Positions 1 to 5,191 of a stretch of 5,191 bases of DNA are shown here, one piece after another. Origin of the DNA: an uncultured Oscillospiraceae bacterium (GTDB lineage: Bacteria > Bacillota > Clostridia > Oscillospirales > Acutalibacteraceae); the NCBI GenBank assembly GCA_905200265.1, contig CAJKJS010000129.1:1-5191 (forward strand), in the 5' to 3' direction. The position numbers were made by a program, and so were the translations under genes. Numbering within the stretch: position 1 is the first letter of the stretch; each line of letters begins with the position of its first letter. The notes beneath the pieces were generated by a model. The model made no database searches. It had not been told where the DNA came from and saw only the letters and a list, made by a program, of their open reading frames with translations.

Positions 1-24
1 AAAATAAAACGGAGTTTTTTCTTG

Positions 25-45
25 CAGCTATCCTCTCAGCTATCC
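25..45 (+). repeat. 9-bp direct repeat upstream of the adhesin -10 box
   Basis: CAGCTATCC occurs at 25-33 and again, exactly, at 37-45, with TCT between, giving a 12-bp period. The pair covers the place where a -35 element for the -10 box at 56-61 would lie. A tandem pair about one helical turn apart next to a weak -35 is a common arrangement for activator sites, for example of OmpR-type response regulators. The repeat is seen directly; its role as a regulator site is inference. Confidence 0.5.
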
Positions 46-61
46 GAGTCTTCGGTATAAT
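33..61 (+). promoter_or_regulatory. Probable promoter of the adhesin gene (good -10, poor -35)
   Basis: TATAAT at 56-61 matches the vegetative sigma-factor -10 consensus perfectly. At the 17-bp spacing the -35 hexamer would be 33-38 (CTCTCA), which matches TTGACA at only three of six positions. TTGCAG at 22-27 is a better hexamer but its 28-bp spacing is too long. There is no TG extension before the -10. Transcription would start near 68, giving a leader of roughly 84 bases. The poor -35 suggests dependence on an activator, possibly bound at the direct repeat 25-45. Confidence 0.5.
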
Positions 62-77
62 GAAGCCAAAGAAACAC

Positions 78-109
78 GGGATGTGTTTTGATGACGAAAC
101 GAAAATCCC
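78..109 (+). other. Possible stem-loop in the 5' leader of the adhesin mRNA
   Basis: GGGAT (78-82) can pair with ATCCC (105-109). Inside it, GTTTTG (85-90) can pair with CGAAAC (95-100), with one G-U pair and an ATGA loop, and T84-G101 can extend it. The structure would begin about 10 bases after the expected transcription start and end 25 bases before the ribosome site, so it does not hide the start region. An alternative fold pairs AAACAC (72-77) with GTGTTT (83-88). The two folds exclude each other. Function is unknown; a stabilising 5' hairpin is one possibility. Confidence 0.3.
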
Positions 110-134
110 ACCCCGCACGAACTCAAAACCAAAC

Positions 135-146
135 AGAGAGGAAGGA
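135..146 (+). promoter_or_regulatory. Ribosome binding site of the adhesin gene
   Basis: The purine run AGAGAGGAAGGA contains GAGG and GGAAGG and ends five bases before the ATG at 152. It supports that ATG as the start, as does the signal peptide that begins directly there. Confidence 0.85.
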
Positions 147-151
147 TTTCG

Positions 152-235
152 ATGAAGAGAGGATGGCATAAGTTTACCGCATTGTTTCTCAGTGCGATGC
201 TTATTGTCGGCATGATTCCTTTATCCGCAGGAGCC
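152..235 (+). other. Sec signal peptide (residues 1-28)
   Basis: A positive start (K2, R3, H6, K7) is followed by a hydrophobic core (F8 to I22) and a small-residue cleavage context, with A26 at -3 and A28 at -1 before T29. This is a standard signal peptidase I site. The mature protein begins with a T/N/G/S-rich stretch before the vWA domain. Confidence 0.9.
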
Positions 236-3200
236 ACTACTCCCAACGGAACAGGGAACCAAACAAGTGCTTCCCAAATCGTCGAAAATGGCGGAACGGT
301 CACAGCTCATAATGGGCTGGTCAGCGCCAGTAAGACGATCCAGGGAACCGATACGGAAAATGTGTTTGATATTACTCTGAATGTTACCACAACGGAAGAT
401 ATCAAAAAGCTGGACATTTCGCCGGATGCGGCTGTTGTACTGGTGATGGACGTTTCCAACAGCATGAAGGAAACGGTTGATGGCAAGGAAACCCATAATA
501 AAGCCAATCAGCGTATCACCAAAGCCAAAGAAGCCGCTCAGGATTTCCTTGAAAGTTATGTCAAAGATGCCGGCGATGCCAAACGGATGGTATCGGTGGT
601 GGAATTTGGCAGCAATGTAAAGAAAGTCAGCGGTTGGGTCAATGCAAATGCCGGGAATAACCAGGTTAGCACAGCGGCTTCTAGTGCTGTGGAAAAAACC
701 GAAGTGAATTTCCGGATTGGAACTGACTGGTGGGGTTTTCCGGTCTATGACGACGGTGGCACCAATATTGAAGGCGGCCTGATGATGGCCCGCAATCTGC
801 TGGGTGACAGTGCTGTCAGTGACATTAAGAACGTCTATGTTGTGATGCTGACCGACGGCGTTCCCACGTTCCATGTGGATCACGATTACCCGAACACGAA
901 TTACATTGAAGGCTCGATGGGCGGCGGTAGCAGAGCTGAATATGACGACTACAAAGATGTTCCTACTATTGCGGCGCAAATCAAAGAAAGCGCTACCCTG
1001 TATACGATTTCGTATGCGACGTCTCGCGAAACAGCCACTGTGGGGGGAATGAAGATCAAAGCTTGGCTGTCAAGTTTTGCCAACCAGAACTTTGATGCTA
1101 CGAACAACGAACAGCTGGTGCTGTCGTTTGAAAACATTGCGCAGATTATCCAGAATGCCGCTAAGGCCTGGATTACCACGGACCCCATGGGCGATCACAT
1201 TGTGTTCGATACGGACTACAATGCAAATGAGAATGGTTTTGCTACGAATGGCAGCACCAGCGCCGTCCGGTCCTTTGATCCCCAGACCAACACCGTTTCC
1301 TGGGACCTGAAAAATGACGCAACGGTTCAGGTTACGGAAGAAGGCGGCAAAAAGCTGTATCACTACAGCCTGACGTACCGCATTGCGCTGGATACTACGT
1401 CGGGTGTGAAAGAAGGCGCTGCCTATCCCACCAATGGAACGACAACCCTCAGCTACATGGTTACCAAAGATGGAGCAATTGACCCTACTTTGTATACGGT
1501 CGATTATGAAGTTCCTTCTGTGAAAGCGTTTTTTGGTGGCCTGAGCTTTATAAAGACGGCAGAAGACGGCAAAACGGCTCTGCCCGGCACTGAATTTACG
1601 CTGTCCGGCACGGCAACGGGTTCCAATAAACCCTGGAGCCAGACGGCAGTAGCCGACCAAAACGGGACAGTGTCCTTTGATAAGATTCCGGCTGGTACCT
1701 ACACATTGTCGGAAACTAAGACGCCCGATGGCTTTGTTGCCATGAGCGATAAAACGGTAGTCGTTTCGTACGGCAAAACCACAGTAGGTGGTGCTTCGGC
1801 TCCGGCGGTGATTGCCAATACCTCGGCCAAAACCGATATTTCGGTTGAGAAAGTGTGGCAGGGTAGTACAGAAAAGGCTGTAACGGTGAACCTGCTGCAA
1901 AATGGTGTCGTTTATGGAACGGTACAGTTGTCCGAAGATAACAACTGGCAGGATAGTTTTGAAAATGTGCCGCTTGTTGATGCAACGGGCAAAGCTTATA
2001 CCTATACGGTAGAAGAGATTAACGTGGAAGGTTACACCAGTAAAGTAACGGGTAACGCTGACAACGGCTTCGTGATTACCAACACCCGCGATACCGGCAG
2101 TTTGAAGATTGAAAAGACCTTGGCGGCTGGCAGCGAAAATGTAACCATCCCCAGCGATACGACCTTTAATGTTTATGCAGCAGACGGCACGCTGTACGCT
2201 ACGTTTACGTATGCGGATATGAAAGACGGCGTTAAGACGTTCGAAAATGTACCGACCGGTTCTTACTATGTGGTAGAATCCGGTGCGGAAGTAGATAGCT
2301 ACACGTTGACAGTAACCGGAGCGAATGCCGGCGCCAAGGCAGATGTGGCGAAGGGCCAGACGGGTACTCTGCATGTAGAAAACAACTACCAGAAAACCAT
2401 GGGTGATAACGTCATCAATCCGGTTTCCCTGACGGTACAAAAGGTGGATGGTCAGACTGGTGATAAGCTTTCCGGTGCTGTATTCACCCTCAGCCGTGAT
2501 GGGATTGTGGTGAATACCTATACCACCGGGGAAGAAGGAACGGCTACGATCACCTTTAGCGAAGCTGGCACGTACACCCTGACCGAAACAACGGCTCCCG
2601 AAGGGTATGTAAATAGCGGCGCTAGTTACACCATTACGGTTACCGAATACGGTCCGGTAAAAGTGATCCTTGGGGAAGACGACCTGTGGCATCAGATTTA
2701 CAACCTGATCATGGGCATTGATCCCACGGAAGATTACGAAGACGGTGTTTTGACCGTATCCAATGAAAAAGTAGAAGGTACAATTACTGTTCAAAAGACC
2801 GTATCGCTCAGCGATAACGGAGAGGCTACGGCAAACGGCGATTTTACGTTCACAGTAAAAGATGCAAGCGGTAAAGTGGTAGATACCCTGACAGTAGCGG
2901 CCGATGGCAGCGACACGACGGCTTCTCTGCCTTATGGCACGTATACCATCGAAGAAACCGGTACGGCTACTGTAGATGGCTACACCTACACCGGTGTTAC
3001 ATATGATGGCCAGGCAGTTGCTTCTTACACGGTGGAAGTGAAAGAAGAAGGCCAGAATGTAACGGTCAACGCGGTGAATACCTACACCCGCGATACCGGC
3101 AGCCTGGTTATAACCAAGGCGCTGGCTGCTGGCAGCGAAAACGTGACGATTCCGGAAAACACTACGTTCCAGGTTTACACGGCGGACGGCACAGCGTACG

Positions 3201-4999
3201 GCGATAGCTTTACGTATGCCGATATGGAAAATGGCGCTTATACCCTCGAAAATGTTCCCACGGGCGACTACTATGTGATCGAAAGCAATGGCAATGTGGC
3301 CAGCTATACCCTGACGGTAACCGGGGCGGACGAAGATACCCAGGCAACCGTTGAAAAGAATGAAACGGCTACTCTGCCGGTTGAAAACCTGTACGAAAAA
3401 GTCATGGGTGAGGATATTATCAATCCTGTTTCCTTGACGGTACAGAAGGTAGACAATGACACGAACGAAGCTCTTAGCGGCGCGGTGTTCACGCTGACCC
3501 GCGATGGCGAAGAAGTAGGAACCTACACGACGGGCGAAGACGGAACAGTTGCTATCACCTTTAGTGAAGGCGGCACATACACCCTGACCGAAACGGCAGC
3601 TCCCGAAGGCTATGTCCTTGGCGGTGAAAGCTACACCATCGAAGTCACAAAGAGTGGCCTGATCGATGTTGTACAAAACGGCGATATCTGGCAGAACATC
3701 TATAACTGGATCATGGGTATTGATCCCAGCGAAAACTTCCAGGACGGTGTGCTGACGGTCAAAAATGACAAGATCGAAGGGACCATCACGATTGGGAAGA
3801 TGGTAGAATTCAAAGACGGATTGCCGGAACCCATGGTGAACCTTGAAGAGGATGGCGACGAAAATGAGTACGTCCCCAGCGTAGAAGGCAACTTTACATT
3901 CACGGTGAAAAATATTGAGGGTGAAGTTGTCGATACCCTGACGGTAGCGGACGGCGGCAGCGATACCACGATTTCCCTGCCTTATGGTACGTATACCATT
4001 GAAGAAACCGGTTTGGTTGACGTGGAAGATTACACGCATACCAAGGTCTCCTATAATGGGGAAACGACCGACGTTTACACTGTGACCATCGATGAAGATG
4101 GCCAAAATGTAAGTGTACTGGCGGAAAATACGTACACCCGCGATACCGGGATGCTGACCATTACGAAGACACTGGCCGAAGGTAGCGTGGACGTCGACAT
4201 TCCTATGACCACGACCTTTACCGTGTATATGGAAGACGGTACGGAGTGCACGACATTCACGTATGCTGACATGGTCGACGGTGAAATTACGTTCTACTTT
4301 GTTCCCACCGGTCGCTACTATGTGGTAGAAAGCGGTGCAGAAGTACCGGTTTGCAACCTGACGGTTACGGGTACCAGTGCTGAAAACGCGGTTAATGTGA
4401 CCAAAGAAGAAAATACCACGCTGGCAATCGAAAACCTGTACGAAATGATTACCGTCAATGTGAACTATGTGTATGTTGACATCGACGACAACCTGGTTCC
4501 CGAAGGGGCTATCGTTCCCGATGCCGATCAGGATTTGCTGTACGGTTCTTCTTACACCACAGAAAATCTGAAGAACGCGAACGAAGTGGAAGGCTATGTG
4601 TTCAATGGTTGGTACCTGGACGAAGCCTGCACCATCCCGTTTGAAAATATCATTTCTTTGACGGAAGACACCACGCTGTATGGTTACTGGACGGCGATTC
4701 GCGATGAAGAAAGCAGCGACGTTGAAACCAGTGATGATGGCAGCAGCGATGACGAAAATATTGACGACGGCGAAACGCCCACCGGCCCGGCCGATGGCGG
4801 CAGTGACGACGTCAATAGCGGCAACGGCGGCGAAGAAGAAATCGGCGATAACAACACGCCCACTGGTTCGGCCGATGGGAATACGCCTACTACGGGTGAT
4901 ACCACGAACCTGATTGTTCCGATGGTAACGTTGGCACTCAGCGGTGTGCTCGCATTCGGCGTGTATCTGATTCGCAAGAAGTCTAGTGATCAGGAATAA
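152..4999 (+). CDS. Sortase-anchored vWA / Cna-B multi-domain surface adhesin
   Basis: This is a 1615-residue secreted surface protein, predicted to bind a host, matrix or bacterial ligand through a metal-dependent vWA head and to be linked to peptidoglycan by a sortase. Domains in order: signal peptide 1-28; vWA about 93-338 with DxSxS at D100-S104, T204 and D235; beta-rich domain 339-463; SpaA-like module 464-562; Cna-B module 563-645; A-B-C block 646-979; second A-B-C block 980-1329; single A module 1330-1431; Listeria-Bacteroides repeat about 1432-1515; acidic wall-spanning segment 1516-1577; sorting signal 1578-1615. It resembles pilus-tip adhesins such as pneumococcal RrgA and group B streptococcal ancillary pilins in combining vWA, Cna-B domains and a sortase signal, but the domain order differs and no pilin Lys motif is seen. 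The gene appears monocistronic. Only three Cys are present, all in the C-terminal part. The family assignment is firm; the ligand is unknown and no specific gene name is justified. Confidence 0.95.
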   Translation: MKRGWHKFTALFLSAMLIVGMIPLSAGATTPNGTGNQTSASQIVENGGTVTAHNGLVSASKTIQGTDTENVFDITLNVTTTEDIKKLDISPDAAVVLVMDVSNSMKETVDGKETHNKANQRITKAKEAAQDFLESYVKDAGDAKRMVSVVEFGSNVKKVSGWVNANAGNNQVSTAASSAVEKTEVNFRIGTDWWGFPVYDDGGTNIEGGLMMARNLLGDSAVSDIKNVYVVMLTDGVPTFHVDHDYPNTNYIEGSMGGGSRAEYDDYKDVPTIAAQIKESATLYTISYATSRETATVGGMKIKAWLSSFANQNFDATNNEQLVLSFENIAQIIQNAAKAWITTDPMGDHIVFDTDYNANENGFATNGSTSAVRSFDPQTNTVSWDLKNDATVQVTEEGGKKLYHYSLTYRIALDTTSGVKEGAAYPTNGTTTLSYMVTKDGAIDPTLYTVDYEVPSVKAFFGGLSFIKTAEDGKTALPGTEFTLSGTATGSNKPWSQTAVADQNGTVSFDKIPAGTYTLSETKTPDGFVAMSDKTVVVSYGKTTVGGASAPAVIANTSAKTDISVEKVWQGSTEKAVTVNLLQNGVVYGTVQLSEDNNWQDSFENVPLVDATGKAYTYTVEEINVEGYTSKVTGNADNGFVITNTRDTGSLKIEKTLAAGSENVTIPSDTTFNVYAADGTLYATFTYADMKDGVKTFENVPTGSYYVVESGAEVDSYTLTVTGANAGAKADVAKGQTGTLHVENNYQKTMGDNVINPVSLTVQKVDGQTGDKLSGAVFTLSRDGIVVNTYTTGEEGTATITFSEAGTYTLTETTAPEGYVNSGASYTITVTEYGPVKVILGEDDLWHQIYNLIMGIDPTEDYEDGVLTVSNEKVEGTITVQKTVSLSDNGEATANGDFTFTVKDASGKVVDTLTVAADGSDTTASLPYGTYTIEETGTATVDGYTYTGVTYDGQAVASYTVEVKEEGQNVTVNAVNTYTRDTGSLVITKALAAGSENVTIPENTTFQVYTADGTAYGDSFTYADMENGAYTLENVPTGDYYVIESNGNVASYTLTVTGADEDTQATVEKNETATLPVENLYEKVMGEDIINPVSLTVQKVDNDTNEALSGAVFTLTRDGEEVGTYTTGEDGTVAITFSEGGTYTLTETAAPEGYVLGGESYTIEVTKSGLIDVVQNGDIWQNIYNWIMGIDPSENFQDGVLTVKNDKIEGTITIGKMVEFKDGLPEPMVNLEEDGDENEYVPSVEGNFTFTVKNIEGEVVDTLTVADGGSDTTISLPYGTYTIEETGLVDVEDYTHTKVSYNGETTDVYTVTIDEDGQNVSVLAENTYTRDTGMLTITKTLAEGSVDVDIPMTTTFTVYMEDGTECTTFTYADMVDGEITFYFVPTGRYYVVESGAEVPVCNLTVTGTSAENAVNVTKEENTTLAIENLYEMITVNVNYVYVDIDDNLVPEGAIVPDADQDLLYGSSYTTENLKNANEVEGYVFNGWYLDEACTIPFENIISLTEDTTLYGYWTAIRDEESSDVETSDDGSSDDENIDDGETPTGPADGGSDDVNSGNGGEEEIGDNNTPTGSADGNTPTTGDTTNLIVPMVTLALSGVLAFGVYLIRKKSSDQE
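428..1165 (+). other. vWA domain with complete MIDAS (about residues 93-338)
   Basis: The first strand AAVVLVMD leads into the metal-ion-dependent adhesion site D100-V-S102-N-S104. The other two coordinating positions are present: T204 in a GGTNIEGGL context and D235 in VVMLTDG. All five family-conserved ligands are thus retained, so divalent-cation-dependent binding is expected. Asn replaces the commoner Gly in the DxSGS form. A helix-rich end (SFENIAQIIQNAAKAW) closes the domain. The domain probably carries the adhesive function; the partner cannot be told from sequence. Confidence 0.9.
1166..1540 (+). other. Beta-rich domain between vWA and the stalk (residues 339-463)
   Basis: This segment follows the vWA domain and contains TDPMGDHIVF, an FDPQTNTVSWDL strand pair and a YSLTYRIAL strand, ending in VDYEVPSVKAFF. 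Similar segments commonly follow vWA domains in sortase-anchored surface proteins of gut Bacillota, where they look like an immunoglobulin- or Cna-type beta domain. I cannot name the family with certainty. It probably supports or orients the vWA head. Confidence 0.55.
1541..1837 (+). other. SpaA-like (prealbumin-fold) module 1 (residues 464-562)
   Basis: The module begins LSFIKTAEDGKTALPG and continues with AGTYTLSETKTPDGF, both hallmark SpaA/Cna-B motifs. K468, E521 and N556 sit where an internal Lys-Asn isopeptide bond and its catalytic Glu are expected. It is the first unit of the stalk and is not part of the later repeated blocks. Confidence 0.8.
1838..2086 (+). other. Cna-B module (residues 563-645)
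   Basis: ISVEKVW, a central NWQDSFENVP strand, YTYTVEEINVEGY and the final VITNT are the classic Cna-B pattern. The likely bond-forming residues are K567 and N644, with E621 or E622 as the catalytic Glu. The following RDTG begins the repeated A modules. Confidence 0.88.
2087..3088 (+). repeat. Stalk block 1: modules A1, B1, C1 (residues 646-979)
   Basis: This is a 1002-bp block of three different beta modules. A1 (646-759) begins RDTGSLKIEKTLAAG, with K655, E709 and N744. B1 (760-876) begins LTVQKVDG and has TLTETTAPEGY, the SpaA pattern, with K764, E812 and N871. C1 (877-979) begins TITVQKT and has YGTYTIEETG, with K882, E934/E935 and N976. A and B are joined by an INPVS linker. The same order repeats in the next block, so the duplicated unit was the three-module block and not single modules. 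Confidence 0.88.
3089..4138 (+). repeat. Stalk block 2: modules A2, B2, C2 (residues 980-1329)
   Basis: This second A-B-C block is 1050 bp. A2 (980-1094) is about two thirds identical to A1 by hand count. Putative bond residues are K989/E1044/N1079 in A2, K1099/E1147/N1205 in B2 and K1216/E1284 or E1285/N1326 in C2. Compared with block 1 it has one extra residue in A2, one fewer in B2, and 16 extra in C2, near the start of that module, within an acidic stretch around 1222-1241. Third-position differences from block 1 are frequent, so the duplication is not recent. Confidence 0.88.
4139..4444 (+). repeat. Third A module, incomplete block (A3, residues 1330-1431)
   Basis: A third copy of module A begins RDTGMLTITKTLAEG and ends AIENLYE. 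It keeps the K1339, E1393 and N1428 positions. The B and C modules do not follow; the chain passes directly into the Listeria-Bacteroides repeat. It is the only A module with cysteines, C1366 and C1401, at positions that are Tyr in both A1 and A2. Confidence 0.85.
4445..4696 (+). other. Listeria-Bacteroides (InlB B-repeat, Flg_new) domain (about residues 1432-1515)
   Basis: EGYVFNGWYLDEACTIPF followed by DTTLYGYW fits the signature of this repeat family: Y-x-F-x-GWY, a short Asp-containing turn, then D-T-T-L-Y-x-x-W. W1487 and W1513 are the key aromatic positions. The segment before it (ITVNVNYVYVD) supplies the early strands. Such domains are common in surface proteins and often sit near the wall anchor. 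Only one copy is present. Confidence 0.8.
4697..4882 (+). other. Acidic D/S/G-rich wall-spanning segment (residues 1516-1577)
   Basis: The segment is dominated by D, S, G, E, N and T, with almost no hydrophobic residues, as expected of an unstructured wall-crossing linker. It contains two near-identical motifs 27 residues apart, TPTGPADG at 1542-1549 and TPTGSADG at 1569-1576. Their DNA (4775-4798 and 4856-4879) matches at 20 of 24 positions, pointing to a small internal duplication. Confidence 0.8.
4883..4996 (+). other. Cell-wall sorting signal, variant TPTTG (residues 1578-1615)
   Basis: TPTTGD at 1578-1583 occupies the place of LPXTG, followed by a hydrophobic helix (L1587 to I1607) and the positive tail RKK (1608-1610) ending SSDQE. 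The P, T and G of the motif are kept, but the first Leu is replaced by Thr. This three-part layout is diagnostic of sortase substrates. The variant first residue implies a sortase with altered specificity; none is encoded in the window. Confidence 0.9.
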
Positions 5000-5042
5000 C
5001 GCTTGACGTAGATTTTTGATCGAAATCTTTCTGTGAATAAGG

Positions 5043-5075
5043 CAGAGGCTGGTCTTTGACCAGCCTCTGTTTTTT
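5043..5075 (+). terminator. Intrinsic terminator of the adhesin gene
   Basis: A perfect 12-bp stem, CAGAGGCTGGTC (5043-5054) and its complement (5058-5069), encloses a TTT loop and is followed directly by six T residues (5070-5075). It begins 43 bases after the stop codon and closes the transcription unit. On the minus strand the run of A before the stem is short, so the activity is expected mainly for + strand transcripts. Confidence 0.95.
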
Positions 5076-5126
5076 ATCGAAAAAATGACGTTTTGTCCTG
5101 TGAAACAGAAGAAAAAAGAAAGTTAG

Positions 5127-5155
5127 TTGACAGAAAAACTACCTAGTTATATAAT
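5127..5155 (+). promoter_or_regulatory. Consensus vegetative promoter for a gene beyond the right edge
   Basis: TTGACA at 5127-5132 and TATAAT at 5150-5155 are both perfect matches to the primary sigma-factor consensus, with the optimal 17-bp spacer. Transcription would start at about 5162, rightwards. The stretch from the terminator to here has no coding potential that I can see and is rich in A. The driven gene is not in the window. Confidence 0.9.
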
Positions 5156-5159
5156 ATAC

Positions 5160-5184
5160 CGGTATTCTGTATTACAGAATACCG
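5160..5184 (+). promoter_or_regulatory. 25-bp palindromic operator over the transcription start
   Basis: CGGTATTCTGTA (5160-5171) and TACAGAATACCG (5173-5184) are perfect inverted repeats around a single central T. The palindrome begins five bases after the -10 box and so covers the expected start point, the classic position for a dimeric repressor that blocks initiation. A 5' RNA hairpin with an 11-bp stem is an alternative reading. The AAAGGAA at 5185-5191 may be the beginning of a ribosome site. I do not recognise the site as that of a named regulator. Confidence 0.75.
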
Positions 5185-5191
5185 AAAGGAA

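Noticed and set aside
1..20. AAAAC-GGA-GTTTT hairpin with T tail at the left edge, as an upstream terminator
   Set aside because: The stem is only five pairs, four of them A-T, and too weak. The sequence to its left is not available, so a longer stem cannot be judged.
1070..4105. Open frame of 1011 codons on the minus strand
   Set aside because: It lies exactly in codon register opposite the adhesin, so its stops correspond to TTA, CTA and TCA codons, which the adhesin avoids. It begins with TTG, has no ribosome site that I can see, and its translation merely mirrors the stalk repeats. The 221-979 minus frame has the same cause.
4445..4600. MucBP-like domain before the GWY motif
   Set aside because: ITVNVNYVYVD followed by a Tyr-rich stretch resembles the start of MucBP domains, but the following GWYLDE and TTLYGYW fit the Listeria-Bacteroides repeat much better.
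152..4999. Possible backbone pilin
   Set aside because: No YPK-type pilin Lys motif is seen; the only YP is YPTN in the domain after vWA. With a vWA head and a long stalk, a tip or free-standing adhesin fits better.
5011..5027. GATTT/AAATC inverted repeat after the stop codon
   Set aside because: Five weak pairs with a seven-base loop; the perfect 12-bp hairpin that follows fully explains termination.
5003..5030. TTGACG just after the stop codon as a -35 box
   Set aside because: No usable -10 box at 16-18 bp spacing, and it lies upstream of the terminator, which would stop any transcript.
5137..5148. AACTA-CC-TAGTT dyad inside the downstream promoter spacer
   Set aside because: Short and A/T-rich; it recalls FapR-type boxes only loosely and does not match their conserved bases well enough to call.

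Overview
The window holds one large complete gene, with its own upstream control region and a strong terminator, followed by an intact promoter for a second gene that lies beyond the right edge. The gene (152-4999, + strand, 1615 residues) encodes a secreted, wall-anchored surface protein of a Gram-positive bacterium. Its layout is: signal peptide; von Willebrand factor A (vWA) domain with a complete metal-binding site; a beta-rich linker domain; nine consecutive Cna-B/SpaA-like beta modules; one Listeria-Bacteroides (InlB-type, Flg_new) repeat; an acidic D/S/G-rich wall-spanning segment; and a sortase signal of the variant form TPTTG, followed by a transmembrane helix and a positive tail. This architecture, the AGGAGG-like ribosome site and the sortase signal point to Bacillota, most likely a gut Clostridia-type organism. 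The genus cannot be fixed from this window.

Layout. 1-151: leader region with a good -10 box (56-61), no recognisable -35, a 9-bp direct repeat where the -35 should be, a possible 5'-leader hairpin (78-109) and a ribosome binding site (135-146). 152-4999: the adhesin gene. 5000-5075: short spacer and a perfect 12-bp intrinsic terminator. 5076-5191: an A-rich intergenic stretch ending in a textbook TTGACA-N17-TATAAT promoter and a near-perfect 25-bp palindrome over the expected transcription start, looking like a repressor operator for the next gene.

The protein reads as a binding head (vWA) carried on a long stalk. In the stalk, a three-module block (called A-B-C here) occurs twice in full and a third time as A only. 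Each of the nine modules keeps Lys, Glu and Asn at the places where Cna-B domains form internal isopeptide bonds, so the stalk is predicted to be self-crosslinked. No sortase, pilin backbone or partner gene is visible, so whether it works alone or as a pilus tip cannot be decided here.

I do not see a wholly new system. The points most worth a second look are the operator-covered promoter at the right end, the paired Tyr-to-Cys change in the last A module, the unusual sorting signal, and the -35-less promoter with a direct repeat.
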